The notes: a model not told the origin generated them from the sequence alone. Shown: positions 9,415 to 19,452, counted from the first letter of the stretch. The stretch is DNA of 64,000 nucleotides from Paenibacillus sp. YYML68 (GCF_027923405.1 NZ_BQYI01000001.1:2024501-2088500), one strand, 5' to 3'. Made by a program: numbers and translations.

Positions 9415-10769
9415 GAGTCTGTAATATAAATTGTGTAAACTCTCAAACCTATTAAAATGAAAGTAACAGAAAGGTTGGGGAGCACACATGGGATTATGGA
9501 CGAAAGAACAGCTTCGGAGCTTCATCAAGGAAAACCACTTGGTCACCGCACAGGATGCGCAGAACGCCCTCAAAGACCTGTTTGCGTAAACGTTGCAGGA
9601 AATGCTGGAAGCCGAAATGGATACTCATCTGGGCTACAGCAAGCATGACGTACAGAATAAGCAGACGAAGAACAGCCGCAACGGCAAAAGCAAGAAAGTC
9701 GTTACCAGCGAGTACGGCGAGCAGGAGATCGCCGTGCCGCGGGATCGCCTGGGCGAATTCGAGCCGCTCGTCGTCAAGAAGCATCAGTCCAACGTCACCG
9801 GCATCGAGGACCAGATCATCGCTCTGTACGCCAAGGGCGTCAGCACGCGGGAGATCCAGGACCATCTGCAGAACCTGTACGGTCTGGAGGTCTCTCCCAC
9901 CTTCATCTCCAACGTCACAAACAAGATCATTCCGCTCATTAAGGAGTGGCAAAATCGACCGCTGCAGGGCGTGTACGCCGTCGTCTTTTTGGACGCCATT
10001 CACTTCAAGGTCAAGCAGGACGGCGCCATTGTGAACAAGGCAGCCTATATGGTTATCGGTATCGATCTGGACGGCAACAAGGACGTGCTGGGCATGTGGA
10101 TCGGCGAGAACGAGTCCGCCAAGTTTTGGCTGAGCGTCCTTAACGACCTCAAGAACCGCGGCGTCCAGGACATCCTCATCACCTGTGTGGACAACCTCAC
10201 GGGCTTCTCACAGGCGATCTCTGCCTGTTACCCGGAGACGGAGATTCTGAAGTGCATCATCCACCAGATCCGCAATTCCACACGCTATGTCTCCTATAAG
10301 GACCTGAAGAAGGTGACGGCCGATCTAAAGCCGATCTACAAGGCAGCGACCGAGGAGATGGCCTTGCTGGAGCTAGACCGCTTCGAGGAGACGTGGGGCG
10401 CCAAGTATCCGCTCATCATACGCTCGTGGCGGAGCAACTGGGATGAGCTGGCCACTTTCTTTAAGTATCCGCCCGAACTGCGCAAGCTCATCTACACGAC
10501 GAATATGATCGAGAGTTACCATCGCCAGCTGCGCAAGGTTACCAAAGGCAAAAGCATCTTCCCAAGCGATGAGGCTTTACTGAAGATGCTGTACCTTGTC
10601 ACGATGGACGTCACCCGCAAGTGGACGGGGCGCGTGCAGAACTGGGGCCAAATGCTTCTCCAGCTATCCGTATTCTTCCCGGATCGAATCGGTCAGCACC
10701 TACGTTGAGGCCAATCTCCCTTCTGGGAGATTTCTATTAAAGAGTTTACACAAAATTCTTGACAGACCC
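9415..10769 (+). mobile_element. IS256-family insertion sequence
   Basis: Bounded by 29-bp imperfect inverted repeats: left end 9415-9443, right end 10741-10769, both containing GTCTGT and a shared inner block TTGTGTAAACTCT. The element is flanked by a perfect 8-bp direct repeat TCGTGGTC (9407-9414 and 10770-10777), the length typical of IS256-family target duplication. It carries a single transposase frame broken by a stop codon. GC-rich against an AT-rich left flank. Confidence 0.92.
9488..10708 (+). pseudogene. IS256-family transposase with nonsense codon 34
   Basis: The natural start is ATG 9488 (MGLWTKEQLRSFIKENH...). In the same frame, TAA at 9587-9589 interrupts codon 34, right where relatives read LFA-D/E-TLQEMLEAEM; a GAA-to-TAA change would explain it. 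The frame then stays open to 10708 (371 residues from a TTG at 9593), with MDTHLGYSKH, the FLDAIHFKVKQDG first catalytic Asp region, a second Asp in CVDNLTGF, and TTNMIESYHRQLRK with the Glu. Either dead or able to restart from TTG 9593 without its N-terminal helix. Confidence 0.88.
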
Positions 10770-10777
10770 TCGTGGTC

Positions 10778-11160
10778 CGCATAGGGGGCTCACACCGTCG
10801 AGCCACTGGCACCTAGCGGTGGGGCGATTAGCGTACATATCCTCATGTTCGGCAAGCAGCGCACAGACAGTGTCGATGTCCGGTCGACGCTCAGCCATCT
10901 GCTTCACAGCCCGGGGGGCTTGGAAGAACAGCCTAATCCGCAAAGCCTTCCCGAACGACTACTCGAAGAGATGGATGGTCTCGATCGCGCTGAACTTAGG
11001 GGGGGCCTTGCAGACGATGAGACAATCAACTGAGCTCGGACGCCTGACCTTCGCCAATAGCGCCTTGCTGGCCGCAAGGCTGGAAAGTTTGAGCCGGAGG
11101 AAAACAGCGATGTGGATCTGAGCAAATAAGACGCGATGCTGTAGCCTGCAGGAGGTGCGG
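10778..11160. other. Unassigned, degenerate sequence
   Basis: No convincing gene. The minus strand at 10746-10943 has a 65-codon frame (with AERRPDIDTVCALLAEHED), which looks like a decayed fragment, possibly transposon-related, of no recognised family. GC-rich and probably part of the same ruin as the istB remains downstream. Confidence 0.3.
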
Positions 11161-11860
11161 CAAGATGAGCGTAACCCGTGATCGAGCAACGCTTCTCAGC
11201 GAAATCTTGGCCTTCTTCAAAAAGCTAGTGCTCAGCCAGCACGCGTGTTGCACTGCGAAACCGAAGCTACGCCGAAGCAGGAAGAGTTTCTTCACCGTGT
11301 GCTGGCCAAAGAGATGGAAAGTTGAGAGCGCAGCCGTCTGATGGGCCGTGCGGGGTTTCCCGTGTAAAAGACGCTGGATGGCTATGACCGGCACGGTGAA
11401 ACTTCCATCGTCTCTGCAGTGGAGCGACCTGACGAAGGCACATTTATTCAAGGTCACCGCAATCTCGTGCTCTACGGCCCTGTAGGCACTGGCAAATACA
11501 CCTTGCTATTGCTGCCGGTTTTCGTGCCTTCGAGCTCGTCATGGCCGTAAAGATTTACACCTTGGCCGAACGGGTCATGCGTCTGGCTGATGAAGCGAAG
11601 CGCAGTGGTACGCTAGAGAGGCTCATGAGTGAAATCCAGCTTTGCCAGTTGCTAATTTTAGACAAGTGGGGCTACGTACCGTTGGACAAGGAAGGCACGT
11701 AGATCCTCTTTCGCGCCATTGGGACAACGAAGCCTGATCATTGCCACTAACCTTTAATTTTCCTATTGAGGCATCGTCTTCACCGACGATCAAATGACTA
11801 TCGCCATGATCGACTGGGCTGCATCACCATGGGCCTTGCTTGTTTTTGACGTATGCACAT
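11161..11860 (+). pseudogene. IS21-family istB-like ATPase remnant
   Basis: Pieces of an IstB transposition helper can be read across stops and frame changes: EEFLHRVLAKEMES, then AGFPV-KTLDGYD, the Walker A block LVLYGPVGTGK near 11468-11500, LLILDKWGYVPLDKEG near 11650-11698 (Walker B), a stop at TAG 11699-11701, then SLIIATNL and IVFTDDQMTIAMIDWA. At least four lesions make it non-functional. No IstA partner or clear element ends were found. Confidence 0.75.
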
Positions 11861-12008
11861 GTATTTTCGATTTTGCTTGTTAATTCCGCATACAAATCCG
11901 CTGTTAATCGCAAGCACCTTTGACTGTCACTCTTGTCTTCGTGTTGTCTGCCCATTAAGCGATAGGGCAGTAGAACTCAATTACATAAGGACTTAATGAT
12001 AAGAGGAT

Positions 12009-12037
12009 TTGACATGGAATTGTTCATCGTTTATGAT
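12009..12037 (+). promoter_or_regulatory. Sigma-A-type promoter of the T-box/proS unit
   Basis: TTGACA at 12009-12014 and TATGAT at 12032-12037 with a 17-base spacer, an almost perfect vegetative promoter. It would start transcription at about 12044, just before the T-box leader. Confidence 0.8.
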
Positions 12038-12043
12038 ATTTAA

Positions 12044-12288
12044 CAATATATCACAGAACAGCATCGACCAAGGAACATGTTATCGAATTCGGTGGCGCAG
12101 AGAGGGACCCTAGTGCTGCAAGGTCTCCCCCGAACCTAACATCCCCCACCTTGTGAGCTGCAGCGGCCAACTGGAGTAACCGTTGCCGGCGCCGACCGTT
12201 ATTCGGATGGAGGATCGACATGAATCGGCGATTAAACAAGAGTGGTACCACGACACATTCGTCCCTGACGAGTGTGTCCTTTTTGTTT
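12044..12288 (+). promoter_or_regulatory. T-box riboswitch leader (proline-type) with terminator
   Basis: The conserved T-box sequence AAGAGTGGTACCACG lies at 12238-12252 and is followed immediately by an intrinsic terminator: arms GACACATTCGTC (12252-12263) and GACGAGTGTGTC (12267-12278), then a T-run. Upstream 12050-12200 folds into stem-I-like arms. A CCT triplet followed by a purine (12135-12137, in GAACCTA) is a plausible proline specifier codon. Uncharged tRNA-Pro would pair with the specifier and T-box, prevent termination and raise ProRS synthesis. Ends 25 bases before the proS start. Confidence 0.88.
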
Positions 12289-12312
12289 GAGCGAAAAAAG
12301 GAGGCATCAATT

Positions 12313-14022
12313 ATGCGTCAATCACAATTATTTGCTAACACATTACGAGAAGCACCCGCGGAGGCGGAGGTCACAAGCCATCGACTGTTGTTAAGAGCGG
12401 GCTTTATTCGTCAACTGGCCGCAGGCATTTATATCTTTATGCCGTTGGGTTTGCGCGTCCTTCAAAATGTCGAACGAATTCTGCGCGACGAGCTGGAGCG
12501 TGCGGGTGCGAATGAACTTCTCATGCCAGCATTGCAGCCAACGGAGCTGTGGAAGGAGTCGGGTCGTTATGACGTTTATGGTCCTGAGTTAATCCGCCTA
12601 ACTGATCGACATCATCGTGAATTTGCATTGGGTCCAACGCACGAGGAAGTCGTAACTATGTTGATGAAGAATGAAATCAACTCCTATCGTCAGTTGCCCG
12701 TAACGGTATATCAAATACAGACGAAGTTCCGTGACGAACGCCGTCCTCGTTCCGGGCTACTTCGTGGACGTGAATTTCTGATGAAAGATGCTTACTCATT
12801 CGATACCACTTGGGATGGATTGAATCGTTCTTACAGAGCTATGTACGATGCATACCACCGTATTTTTGAGCGTTGCGGATTAACGTTCAGAGCGGTGGAA
12901 GCCGATGCAGGAGCGATCGGCGGTGAAGGCGGTACACATGAATTTATGGCGCTAGCTGACATTGGGGAGGATACGATCGCAGTTTGCACACATTGCGGAT
13001 ATTCGGCAAATATAGAGAAGGCGATATCAAGGGAGGAATGTTTCGAGACCGAAGGGAACACAATCCCCAAGTACGATAAGATCCACACACCTGGCGTGCA
13101 TACAATTAAGGAACTTACCGAGTACTTAAAAATAAAACCGGTTAACGTCATGAAGACGCTCATCTACTTAGCCGATGGAAATCCGGTAGCAGTCATAGTT
13201 CGCGGGGATCACGAAGTGAATGAGATTAAAGTGAAGAATGCCTTAGGTGCCGAAACATTAACTCTTTCAGAAACTGAGACGACGGAGTCTGTAACAGGCG
13301 CTAAGACAGGGTTCGCTGGGCCTATTGGGTTATCCATCCCGCTTCTTGTCGATAAAGTTGTTATCCGGATGAAGTGGGGCATCACCGGTGCAAACGAAAG
13401 TGAGTATCACATTAAGAATGTTGTTCCAGGACGGGATTTCTCGGTAGAGCATGTTGGCGATTTTCGCAACGTCAAGGAGGACGAAGCCTGCTCCCGTTGC
13501 GAGGAAGGCAAGCTTCGTTTAGTGAAGGGGATAGAAGTTGGGCATGTGTTCAAACTTGGGACGAAATACAGTGAGGCACTTAAGGCCCGATATTTAGATG
13601 CGAATGGAAAAGAGCAACCCATAATTATGGGCTGTTACGGCATTGGCGTCTCTCGCATCGTGTCAGCGATTGTGGAGCAATATCATGACGAGCGCGGGAT
13701 CGTCTGGCCCCCTGCAATAGCCCCATACCGGGTTCATCTCATTCCCGTTTCCATTAGAGACGATATGCAGAGGAAAATAGCAGAGGATTTGTACGATGCG
13801 TTACGGCAAATTGGCATCGACGTATTGCTCGACGACAGGGACGAGCGCGCTGGTGTGAAATTCAACGATTCCGATCTAATCGGTCTTCCAATTCGCATCG
13901 TTGTTGGAAAGGATGCGATCCACGGCAAAGTTGAATACGTCGAGCGTTCCGAGAATAACAAGCAACTTCTTTCGGTTGAAGAAGTAGTTATGCGAATTAA
14001 TACTGGAGATAAATTCCGTTAA
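12313..14022 (+). CDS. proS: Prolyl-tRNA synthetase (bacterial type, with editing domain)
   Basis: 569 residues, charging tRNA-Pro with proline. Start 12313: AAAGGAGG lies 8 bases upstream; the longer frame from 12220 runs back through the T-box. Domains: N-terminal MRQSQLFANTLREAPAEAEV, motif 2 FRDERRPRSGLLRGREFLMK, the inserted editing domain (about 230-390), motif 3 GCYGIGVSRIVSAIVEQ and the C-terminal anticodon-binding domain ending in VGKDAIHGKVEY. All blocks look intact. Expression should respond to uncharged tRNA-Pro via the leader. It stands alone between IS ruins, unlike a housekeeping proS locus, so it is probably an accessory copy, perhaps a drug-resistant ProRS protecting against the product of the 1-9 kb cluster (inference). 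Confidence 0.93.
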   Translation: MRQSQLFANTLREAPAEAEVTSHRLLLRAGFIRQLAAGIYIFMPLGLRVLQNVERILRDELERAGANELLMPALQPTELWKESGRYDVYGPELIRLTDRHHREFALGPTHEEVVTMLMKNEINSYRQLPVTVYQIQTKFRDERRPRSGLLRGREFLMKDAYSFDTTWDGLNRSYRAMYDAYHRIFERCGLTFRAVEADAGAIGGEGGTHEFMALADIGEDTIAVCTHCGYSANIEKAISREECFETEGNTIPKYDKIHTPGVHTIKELTEYLKIKPVNVMKTLIYLADGNPVAVIVRGDHEVNEIKVKNALGAETLTLSETETTESVTGAKTGFAGPIGLSIPLLVDKVVIRMKWGITGANESEYHIKNVVPGRDFSVEHVGDFRNVKEDEACSRCEEGKLRLVKGIEVGHVFKLGTKYSEALKARYLDANGKEQPIIMGCYGIGVSRIVSAIVEQYHDERGIVWPPAIAPYRVHLIPVSIRDDMQRKIAEDLYDALRQIGIDVLLDDRDERAGVKFNDSDLIGLPIRIVVGKDAIHGKVEYVERSENNKQLLSVEEVVMRINTGDKFR

Positions 14023-14230
14023 AGGATACGTAAATGAAATGTTATGACTGGTGCAAGCGCCGTGCGGTGATCTGCCACAGTCAATTGAAGCTAAGGGATC
14101 CGTCGTTAATGCTCTTTCAATGCTGTCTCATTGAAGTGACGAAGACAGATGTGGAGTGCTACGATAAAAATGCAGTCGAAAAACACCCTCGTATGAAATA
14201 AAATGAAAGCTGACGAGGGGATGAGAGACA

Positions 14231-14521
14231 ATGAATCGGTACGACAAAGCATTCAAAGAAGAAGCAGTAAGATTGAGCGATGAGATTGGCCCAAAGAAAG
14301 CCGCCGAGCAGTTAGGCGTAGCCTACCACACTTTGCAGGATTGGAGAAAGCGAAGAACCCTGCACGGTGACGGGGCGCATATCGGGAGCGGACGCGCTTA
14401 TGCATCTGCCGATAAGACTGCGCGTGAAATCGAATTAGAAAGAGAGATAATCGAGTTGCGTCGCGCGAATGAAATTCTCAAGGATGCACTCGGTTTTTTC
14501 GCAAAAGACCGGAAGCGGTAA
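14231..14521 (+). CDS. IS3-family transposase OrfA (IS3-1)
   Basis: 96 residues: helix-turn-helix YDKAFKEEAVRLSDEIGPKK and LGVAYHTLQDWRK, then a leucine-zipper-like tail LEREIIELRRANEILKDALG. Near the end the run GGTTTTTTCGC (around 14490-14500) precedes a -1 phase change to the orfB frame, the usual programmed frameshift arrangement of IS3 elements. Intact, but its partner is broken. Confidence 0.9.
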   Translation: MNRYDKAFKEEAVRLSDEIGPKKAAEQLGVAYHTLQDWRKRRTLHGDGAHIGSGRAYASADKTAREIELEREIIELRRANEILKDALGFFAKDRKR

Positions 14522-14580
14522 AGGCTTGCCAGCTCTATGCTTACATCCGTGAGCGACGGGATCGATGGACCGTCAACAAG

Positions 14581-15297
14581 ATGTGCAAGGCACTTGCTGT
14601 CAGCGAATCGGGCTATTATCGTAGCTTGAAGCCCACACCCAAACAGGAGCGGCAGCAACGCCTTCTGGTCAAAATCAAAGAAATCATCGGTGAACATGAA
14701 GACAACAGCAATTACGGTGTCCAGCGTATTCTGCTGGCGCTGTCACAAATAGATATCAGGACCAGCTACAGCACCGTCTATCGAATCATGAAGAAGCACG
14801 GTCTGCTAAAGAAAGCCAAGCGTCATCCAAACGGCATTACACGCGAGGATGCCACAGCTCAAAAGAGCGAGAACCTGATCCAGAGAGACTTCAGATCCTC
14901 AGCACCCAACCAAAAGTGGCTATCGGATATCAACGAAGTTCCTTGTTCAGACGGCAAGTTATATCTCTCCGCGGTACTGGATTGTTTCAATGGAGAGATC
15001 GTTGGCCTCGCCATGGACGACAATATGCGCAAGGAACTCTGCATCCAAGCCTTTGAGAACGCCTGTAAAGCAAGAAATGCTCGCGGGATGATTTATCACA
15101 GCGATCGAGGCAGTCAATTCACGAGCCATGCTTTCCGGGAGAGCCTGGCTAAACGTGACGCCATTCAAAGCATGAGCGGTACAGGGCGTTGCTATGATAA
15201 CGCAAGGATGGAAAGCTTTTTTGCTACGCTAAAGAAAGAGAAGCTGCATAAGATCAACACGGAGCGCTATCCGATGGCCTATATTAAATCGATCGTC
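14581..15297 (+). pseudogene. IS3-1 transposase OrfB, 5' part
   Basis: IS3 rve-type transposase reading MCKALAVSESGYYRSLKP, the first catalytic Asp at WLSDINEVPCSDGKLYL, the second at YHSDRGSQFTS, and Glu at YDNARMESFF. It is -1 relative to OrfA. The frame is cut after codon GTC 15295-15297 (KSIV), where the next element begins; the rest resumes at 21952. Confidence 0.88.
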
Positions 15298-15376
15298 TCC
15301 CCCTGTGTCAGAATAGTTGTCGTACCCCTCAATTGAAAGTATAGTGAGGATAACAAGGGTGAGGTGGGAGACAACA

Positions 15377-15874
15377 ATGAACCAAGTAGATCCGGAATTG
15401 AAGCAAAGAGTCGTACAACGAATGATGCCACCGCATAATGAATCGGTCAGTCAGTTATCTAAAGAGTACGGCATATCTGAAACAGTGTTATACAAGTGGA
15501 GGAAAGCGGCGAAAGCTCAAGGCGTGATCCATTCGACCGGGATCTCATCCACAGAGCGATGGAGCACACGGGATAAATTTGCAATCGTGGTCGAAACAGC
15601 AGCATTAAGCGAGATGGAGTTGGTGGAATATTGCCGGGCTAAAGGATTATACGTTGAGCAAGTGGCAGCGTGGCGCGATGCTTGCATGAACGCCAATGGC
15701 GGAATCGCCGAGCAAGCGAGCAAGCTACAGAAGGAGCTGCGAACCAAGGAGCATGAGGTCAAAACCCTGAGCCGCGAGCTCCAACGAAAGGATGCAGCCT
15801 TAGCCGAAACCGCCGCATTACTGGTATTGCGAAAAAAGGCCCAGGCGATCTGGGGGGACCCCGAGGACGAATGA
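15377..15874 (+). CDS. IS3-like transposase OrfA (second element)
   Basis: 165 residues: VSQLSKEYGISETVLYKWRK helix-turn-helix, a second DNA-binding-like half (TAALSEMELVEYCRAKGLYV), then a coiled-coil tail (KLQKELRTKEHEVKTLSREL). Start 15377 follows GAGGTGGGAG. Stop overlaps the orfB start as ATGA, indicating coupled translation. Confidence 0.85.
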   Translation: MNQVDPELKQRVVQRMMPPHNESVSQLSKEYGISETVLYKWRKAAKAQGVIHSTGISSTERWSTRDKFAIVVETAALSEMELVEYCRAKGLYVEQVAAWRDACMNANGGIAEQASKLQKELRTKEHEVKTLSRELQRKDAALAETAALLVLRKKAQAIWGDPEDE

Positions 15875-16887
15875 TCAGTGCCCCAGAGCGTCAGTTGGCT
15901 GTATCACTGATTGAAGAAGCCGTACAAGCCGGTGCGAGGGAGAGTATGGCTTGTAAGGAGCTTGGACTGACCCAGAGAACCCTGCAGCGTTGGCGACAGC
16001 ATCATATCAGCGAAGATAGACGCCCTCTTGCCAAGCGGCCTGAGCCTGTCCACAAGCTCACCAAAGAGGAAGAGCAACAGATACTGGATGTCATTGGGCA
16101 GGCGGAATTTAAGAGCCTGCCCCCGAGTCAAATCGTCCCCGCCCTTGCGGACCAAGGAACCTACATAGCCTCAGAGTCAAGTTTTTACCGTGTGATGCAT
16201 AAACACAACCAGCAACACCATCGTGGTAGAAGCAAGAAACGGACCTCCAAGCCTCTGACAAGCCATTGTGCAACTGGAGCCAACCAGGTCTGGATGTGGG
16301 ACATTACGTGGATGCCAGGGCCCGTGAAAGGCCTGTTCTTCTACCTCTATCTGGTCCTAGATCTATATAGTCGTAAAATCGTTGGCTGGGAGATTTGGGA
16401 TGAAGAATCCGCTGAACACGCCAGTCAGTTGATACGTAGAACGGTACTCAGCGAGCAGTGTGTGATACGCCAGAAGACGCTTGTGCTACACTCGGACAAC
16501 GGAAGCCCAATGAAGGGGGCGACCTTGCTCGAAACGCTGTATAGCTTAGGGATCACGCCTTCCAGGAGTCGCCCGCGGGTAAGCAATGACAATCCTTATG
16601 CGGAGTCCGTCTTCCGTACATGCAAGTACCGTCCAGGATACCCGGAGCGAGGGTTTAAAGATCGTATGGAGGCCCGAGAATGGGTGCTGCGTTTTGTACA
16701 CTGGTACAACCACGAGCATCGACACAGCGGCCTTAATTTCCTCACGCCTAGTCAGAGGCATAAAGGGCAGTCCGAACAGGTATTTGAGAAGCGGCGGCAG
16801 GTTTATGAAGCTGCCAAAACTCTTCATCCTGGTCGCTGGTCGGGGGCTACACGGGATTGGAGCTTGGATGAAGAAGTTTGGCTCAAT
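15871..16887 (+). pseudogene. IS3-like transposase OrfB (second element), interrupted near 3' end
   Basis: Encodes HTH region (ACKELGLTQRTLQRWRQHH), then the DDE core: WMWDITWMPG, LHSDNGSPMKG and NDNPYAESVFRTCKYRPGYP, and WYNHEHRHSGL. The apparent end at 16902 (LNVSVK) is made by IS66-a sequence. The original C-terminus (LNPEKATVLQAEQKTESMLS) is at 21856-21912; joined, the protein would be 357 residues. Loss of only about 19 terminal residues may leave partial function. Confidence 0.85.
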
Positions 16888-16943
16888 GTAAGCGTCAAAT
16901 AGCCCACACCTATTCAAAAGACGAGGGCTGAGGTAAGCTAGTG

Positions 16944-18563
16944 TTACTTCGGTGGTGCTACACGGCAAGAGTCCGGCAATGACGTTGACCACGGAGCCAG
17001 TTGTCTCAAAGCATCCATATCCTGAATGTTCGGAAGCTGCGGCAATTGCTCGAACAAAAGCTTCAAGTATGCATACGGATTTAACCCGCTCGCCTTTGCG
17101 GATTCCACAATGCTGTAGATCGTCGCACTTGCTTTCGCGCCTTTAGGCGTATTGGCAAAAATCCAGTTTTTCCGGCCAATTACAACCGGTTTGATGGCAC
17201 GCTCCGCTCGGTTATTGTCAATCTCGAGCCTGCCGTCTTGCATGAATGCGACAAGCTTGTCCCACTGGTTCAGGCTGTAGGTGATCGCCTGTCCGGTCAA
17301 GCTTTTGGGCAGCACCTCAGCTTCCGCGTTTTGCAGCCACTTCAAATAAGCCTCCAGCAATGGCGCACTCTGCTCCTGACGAGCTTGGTGCCGGGCCTCA
17401 GGGCTTACATCCTTCAGCCATCGTTCCACAGCGAACAGCTCATTGCAAAACCATAAGCCCTTGCCAGCGGCCACCTCGGCCGTACGATGGGCTGCCGGCA
17501 GCGCCTTCAGCGCCTCATCGAACTTGCGTCTTGCGTGGCTCCAGCAACCACAGAGTGTCACGTCCGTGAGTTTATGGTAGCCTGAGAATCCATCCGCATG
17601 CAGGTAGCCGCTGAAGCCTTCTAGAAATTGACGCGGGTGCTCCCCACTGCGGGTCGGCTGGTATTCGTACAAGACGATGGGCTCACTCGTATGTCCGGTA
17701 CGGTACATCCAAAGGTACGACTTCTGTTCGGCCTTCCGTCCCGGTTCCTGCAGCACGGGGAATGTCGTCTCGTCCGCATGGAGGATGTCCTGCAGCAGCA
17801 TGTGCGACTTCATGAACTGAAATAGCGGCTCTAGCCAGTGTTCGGACGCGTAGATCATCCAGTTGGCTAGTGTTTGACGCGACAGGATCAGACCATGCCG
17901 AAGAAACTGCTGCTCTTGACGATAGAGCGGCAGGCTTTCGACATACTTCTGGTGCATCACATAGGCCAGTATAGAAGCCGATGCCAGGCCTCCAGGATGC
18001 GCGGGTGCAGGTGCCTTAGCAGTGACCACGGGAGTGCTCTCCTCGTTGCGCTCGCAGTGGCGGCAGCTATAGATGAATCGAATGCTCCTCACGATCTTGT
18101 ACTGGGCAGGCATGAACACCAATTCATCGCGGGCTTCGCTGCTCATCTCATGTAGCTTCCCATCGCAGCACGAACAGACCTGCTCTTCCTCGGGCAATCG
18201 ATACTCCACGGTTTCTACAGGCAAATGATCAAACTTCGCCAGGCGATCCCCCTTGACTTTCTTCCGCTTGTGGATCACGGTTTCCACAGTTGGCTCAGGG
18301 AGCGCAGGGCTAGCTGCCTGCTCTGCTTCGTTGAACAGGAACAGCTGAGCTGGATGCGTCTTCTCGCTCGAAGCGCCGAAGCGCTTATGCTGGGCAAGCT
18401 TGGATTGCTCCAGCAGCATATGGACCTGCTTCTTGAGCTTGTTTACCTCTGCCTCGAGCGCTTCGCTGTATGTTTTGTATTCATCTAGTGTTTGGGGTTG
18501 GGCTGATTCCGCACGTTTTGTCATGAAGAATGTATTCGCTGAACGACTACGTTTATCCTGCAT
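16944..18563 (-). CDS. tnpC: IS66-family transposase TnpC (element a)
   Basis: Up to 539 residues; start may be the internal Met at 18524. Long N-terminal coiled coil (YSEALEAEVNKLKKQVHML), the zinc-type segment EEQVCSCCDGKLHEMSSEARD, YSCRHCE, then the IS66 catalytic domain: HADETTFPVLQEPGR, GYLHADGFSGY, GCWSHARRKF and DNNRAERAIKP, IFANTPKGAKASA. No lesion seen. Confidence 0.92.
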   Translation of the reverse strand: MQDKRSRSANTFFMTKRAESAQPQTLDEYKTYSEALEAEVNKLKKQVHMLLEQSKLAQHKRFGASSEKTHPAQLFLFNEAEQAASPALPEPTVETVIHKRKKVKGDRLAKFDHLPVETVEYRLPEEEQVCSCCDGKLHEMSSEARDELVFMPAQYKIVRSIRFIYSCRHCERNEESTPVVTAKAPAPAHPGGLASASILAYVMHQKYVESLPLYRQEQQFLRHGLILSRQTLANWMIYASEHWLEPLFQFMKSHMLLQDILHADETTFPVLQEPGRKAEQKSYLWMYRTGHTSEPIVLYEYQPTRSGEHPRQFLEGFSGYLHADGFSGYHKLTDVTLCGCWSHARRKFDEALKALPAAHRTAEVAAGKGLWFCNELFAVERWLKDVSPEARHQARQEQSAPLLEAYLKWLQNAEAEVLPKSLTGQAITYSLNQWDKLVAFMQDGRLEIDNNRAERAIKPVVIGRKNWIFANTPKGAKASATIYSIVESAKASGLNPYAYLKLLFEQLPQLPNIQDMDALRQLAPWSTSLPDSCRVAPPK

Positions 18564-18606
18564 TTCAAGTAAACATGATGGAGGTAGGCACGATGATTAT
18601 TCGCGC

Positions 18607-18963
18607 CTACACCACCGCTTGAACGGAAACCACAGGATGCGCTTGCTGCTGCTCGATCGACAGTCCATCCAGTAACCAGTTCAATTCGCGACGAGTCAGC
18701 GCGATGGTCGCATGGCTGTCGTCAGTCGGCCACTGGAAGGTGCCGCGTTCCAGGCGGCGGTAGAACAGCCAGAAGCCATTTACATCCCAATACAGAATCT
18801 TGAGCTTGTCTCGCTGTCGATTGCAGAACACGAACAAGCTACTCGAGAAGGGGTTGAGTGCATACACCTCCTGCACCAGAGCGGCCAGGCCATCGATCGA
18901 CTTGCGTAGGTCCGTACTGCCGCTTGCTAAATACACGGGAATGCTACTCGGAACGGTCAACAT
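18607..18963 (-). CDS. tnpB: IS66-family accessory protein TnpB (element a)
   Basis: 118 residues with the family signature YLASGSTDLRKSIDGLAALV, LFVFCNRQRDKLKILYWDVNGFWLFYRRLE and FQWP. Required alongside TnpA and TnpC for IS66 transposition. Its start overlaps the tnpA stop by 7 bases, as in element b. Confidence 0.92.
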   Translation of the reverse strand: MLTVPSSIPVYLASGSTDLRKSIDGLAALVQEVYALNPFSSSLFVFCNRQRDKLKILYWDVNGFWLFYRRLERGTFQWPTDDSHATIALTRRELNWLLDGLSIEQQQAHPVVSVQAVV

Positions 18964-19034
18964 AGATCCTTCAGCACCTTAACGACTTCACGAAGCTGGG
19001 TAGAGTCGAAGGACTCACTCAGCTCAATAGAAGC
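18957..19034 (-). pseudogene. IS66-a TnpA, 3' fragment
   Basis: The 3' 78 bases of tnpA, reading ASIELSESFDSTQLREVVK to the stop at 18957-18959. It continues the fragment at 21510-21764; the two are separated by IS66-b. The duplicated octamer ATAGAAGC lies at 19027-19034. Confidence 0.85.
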
Positions 19035-19122
19035 GTAAGCGTCAAACCTAGCACACCTTCAACAAGATGAATCGTTATGAGAAGATAAGGCCAACGTTAT
19101 TCAGAGATGGAGGCTTATACTC

Positions 19123-19452
19123 ATGACGAAGAAAGAGCTGAGAAGACAAGAATGGATCGCTCGTGTCTCGGACTATGAAGCGAGCGGACAGACCATGAAA
19201 GCATGGTGCGCCGAACAAGGCGTGACCAAGGACCAATTGCGTTATTGGCTTCGTACACTTAACGAACGTACTTCTGGTAAATCCTCTGGCAACACCAGTA
19301 ATTCCTTCATTCCACTGACCCTATCGGATTCGAGTAATCCAACATCCTCCTGCATCATCGTTCATGCGGGTGCCGCTCGTCTTGAAGTACGATCAGGCTT
19401 CGATGCCAAGCTTCTTCATGACGTCGTCAGCGCTCTAACGGTCTCATGCTGA
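19123..19452 (+). CDS. tnpA: IS66-family accessory protein TnpA (element b)
   Basis: 109 residues: RRQEWIARVSDYEASGQTMK followed by WCAEQGVTKDQLRYWLRTL, the IS66 orf1 helix-turn-helix; the tail LEVRSGFDAKLLHDVVSALT matches other TnpA ends. Overlaps tnpB by 7 bases. Confidence 0.9.
   Translation: MTKKELRRQEWIARVSDYEASGQTMKAWCAEQGVTKDQLRYWLRTLNERTSGKSSGNTSNSFIPLTLSDSSNPTSSCIIVHAGAARLEVRSGFDAKLLHDVVSALTVSC

Noticed and set aside
9494-10003. 169-codon minus-strand frame
   Set aside because: Opposite the IS256 transposase, no family resemblance.
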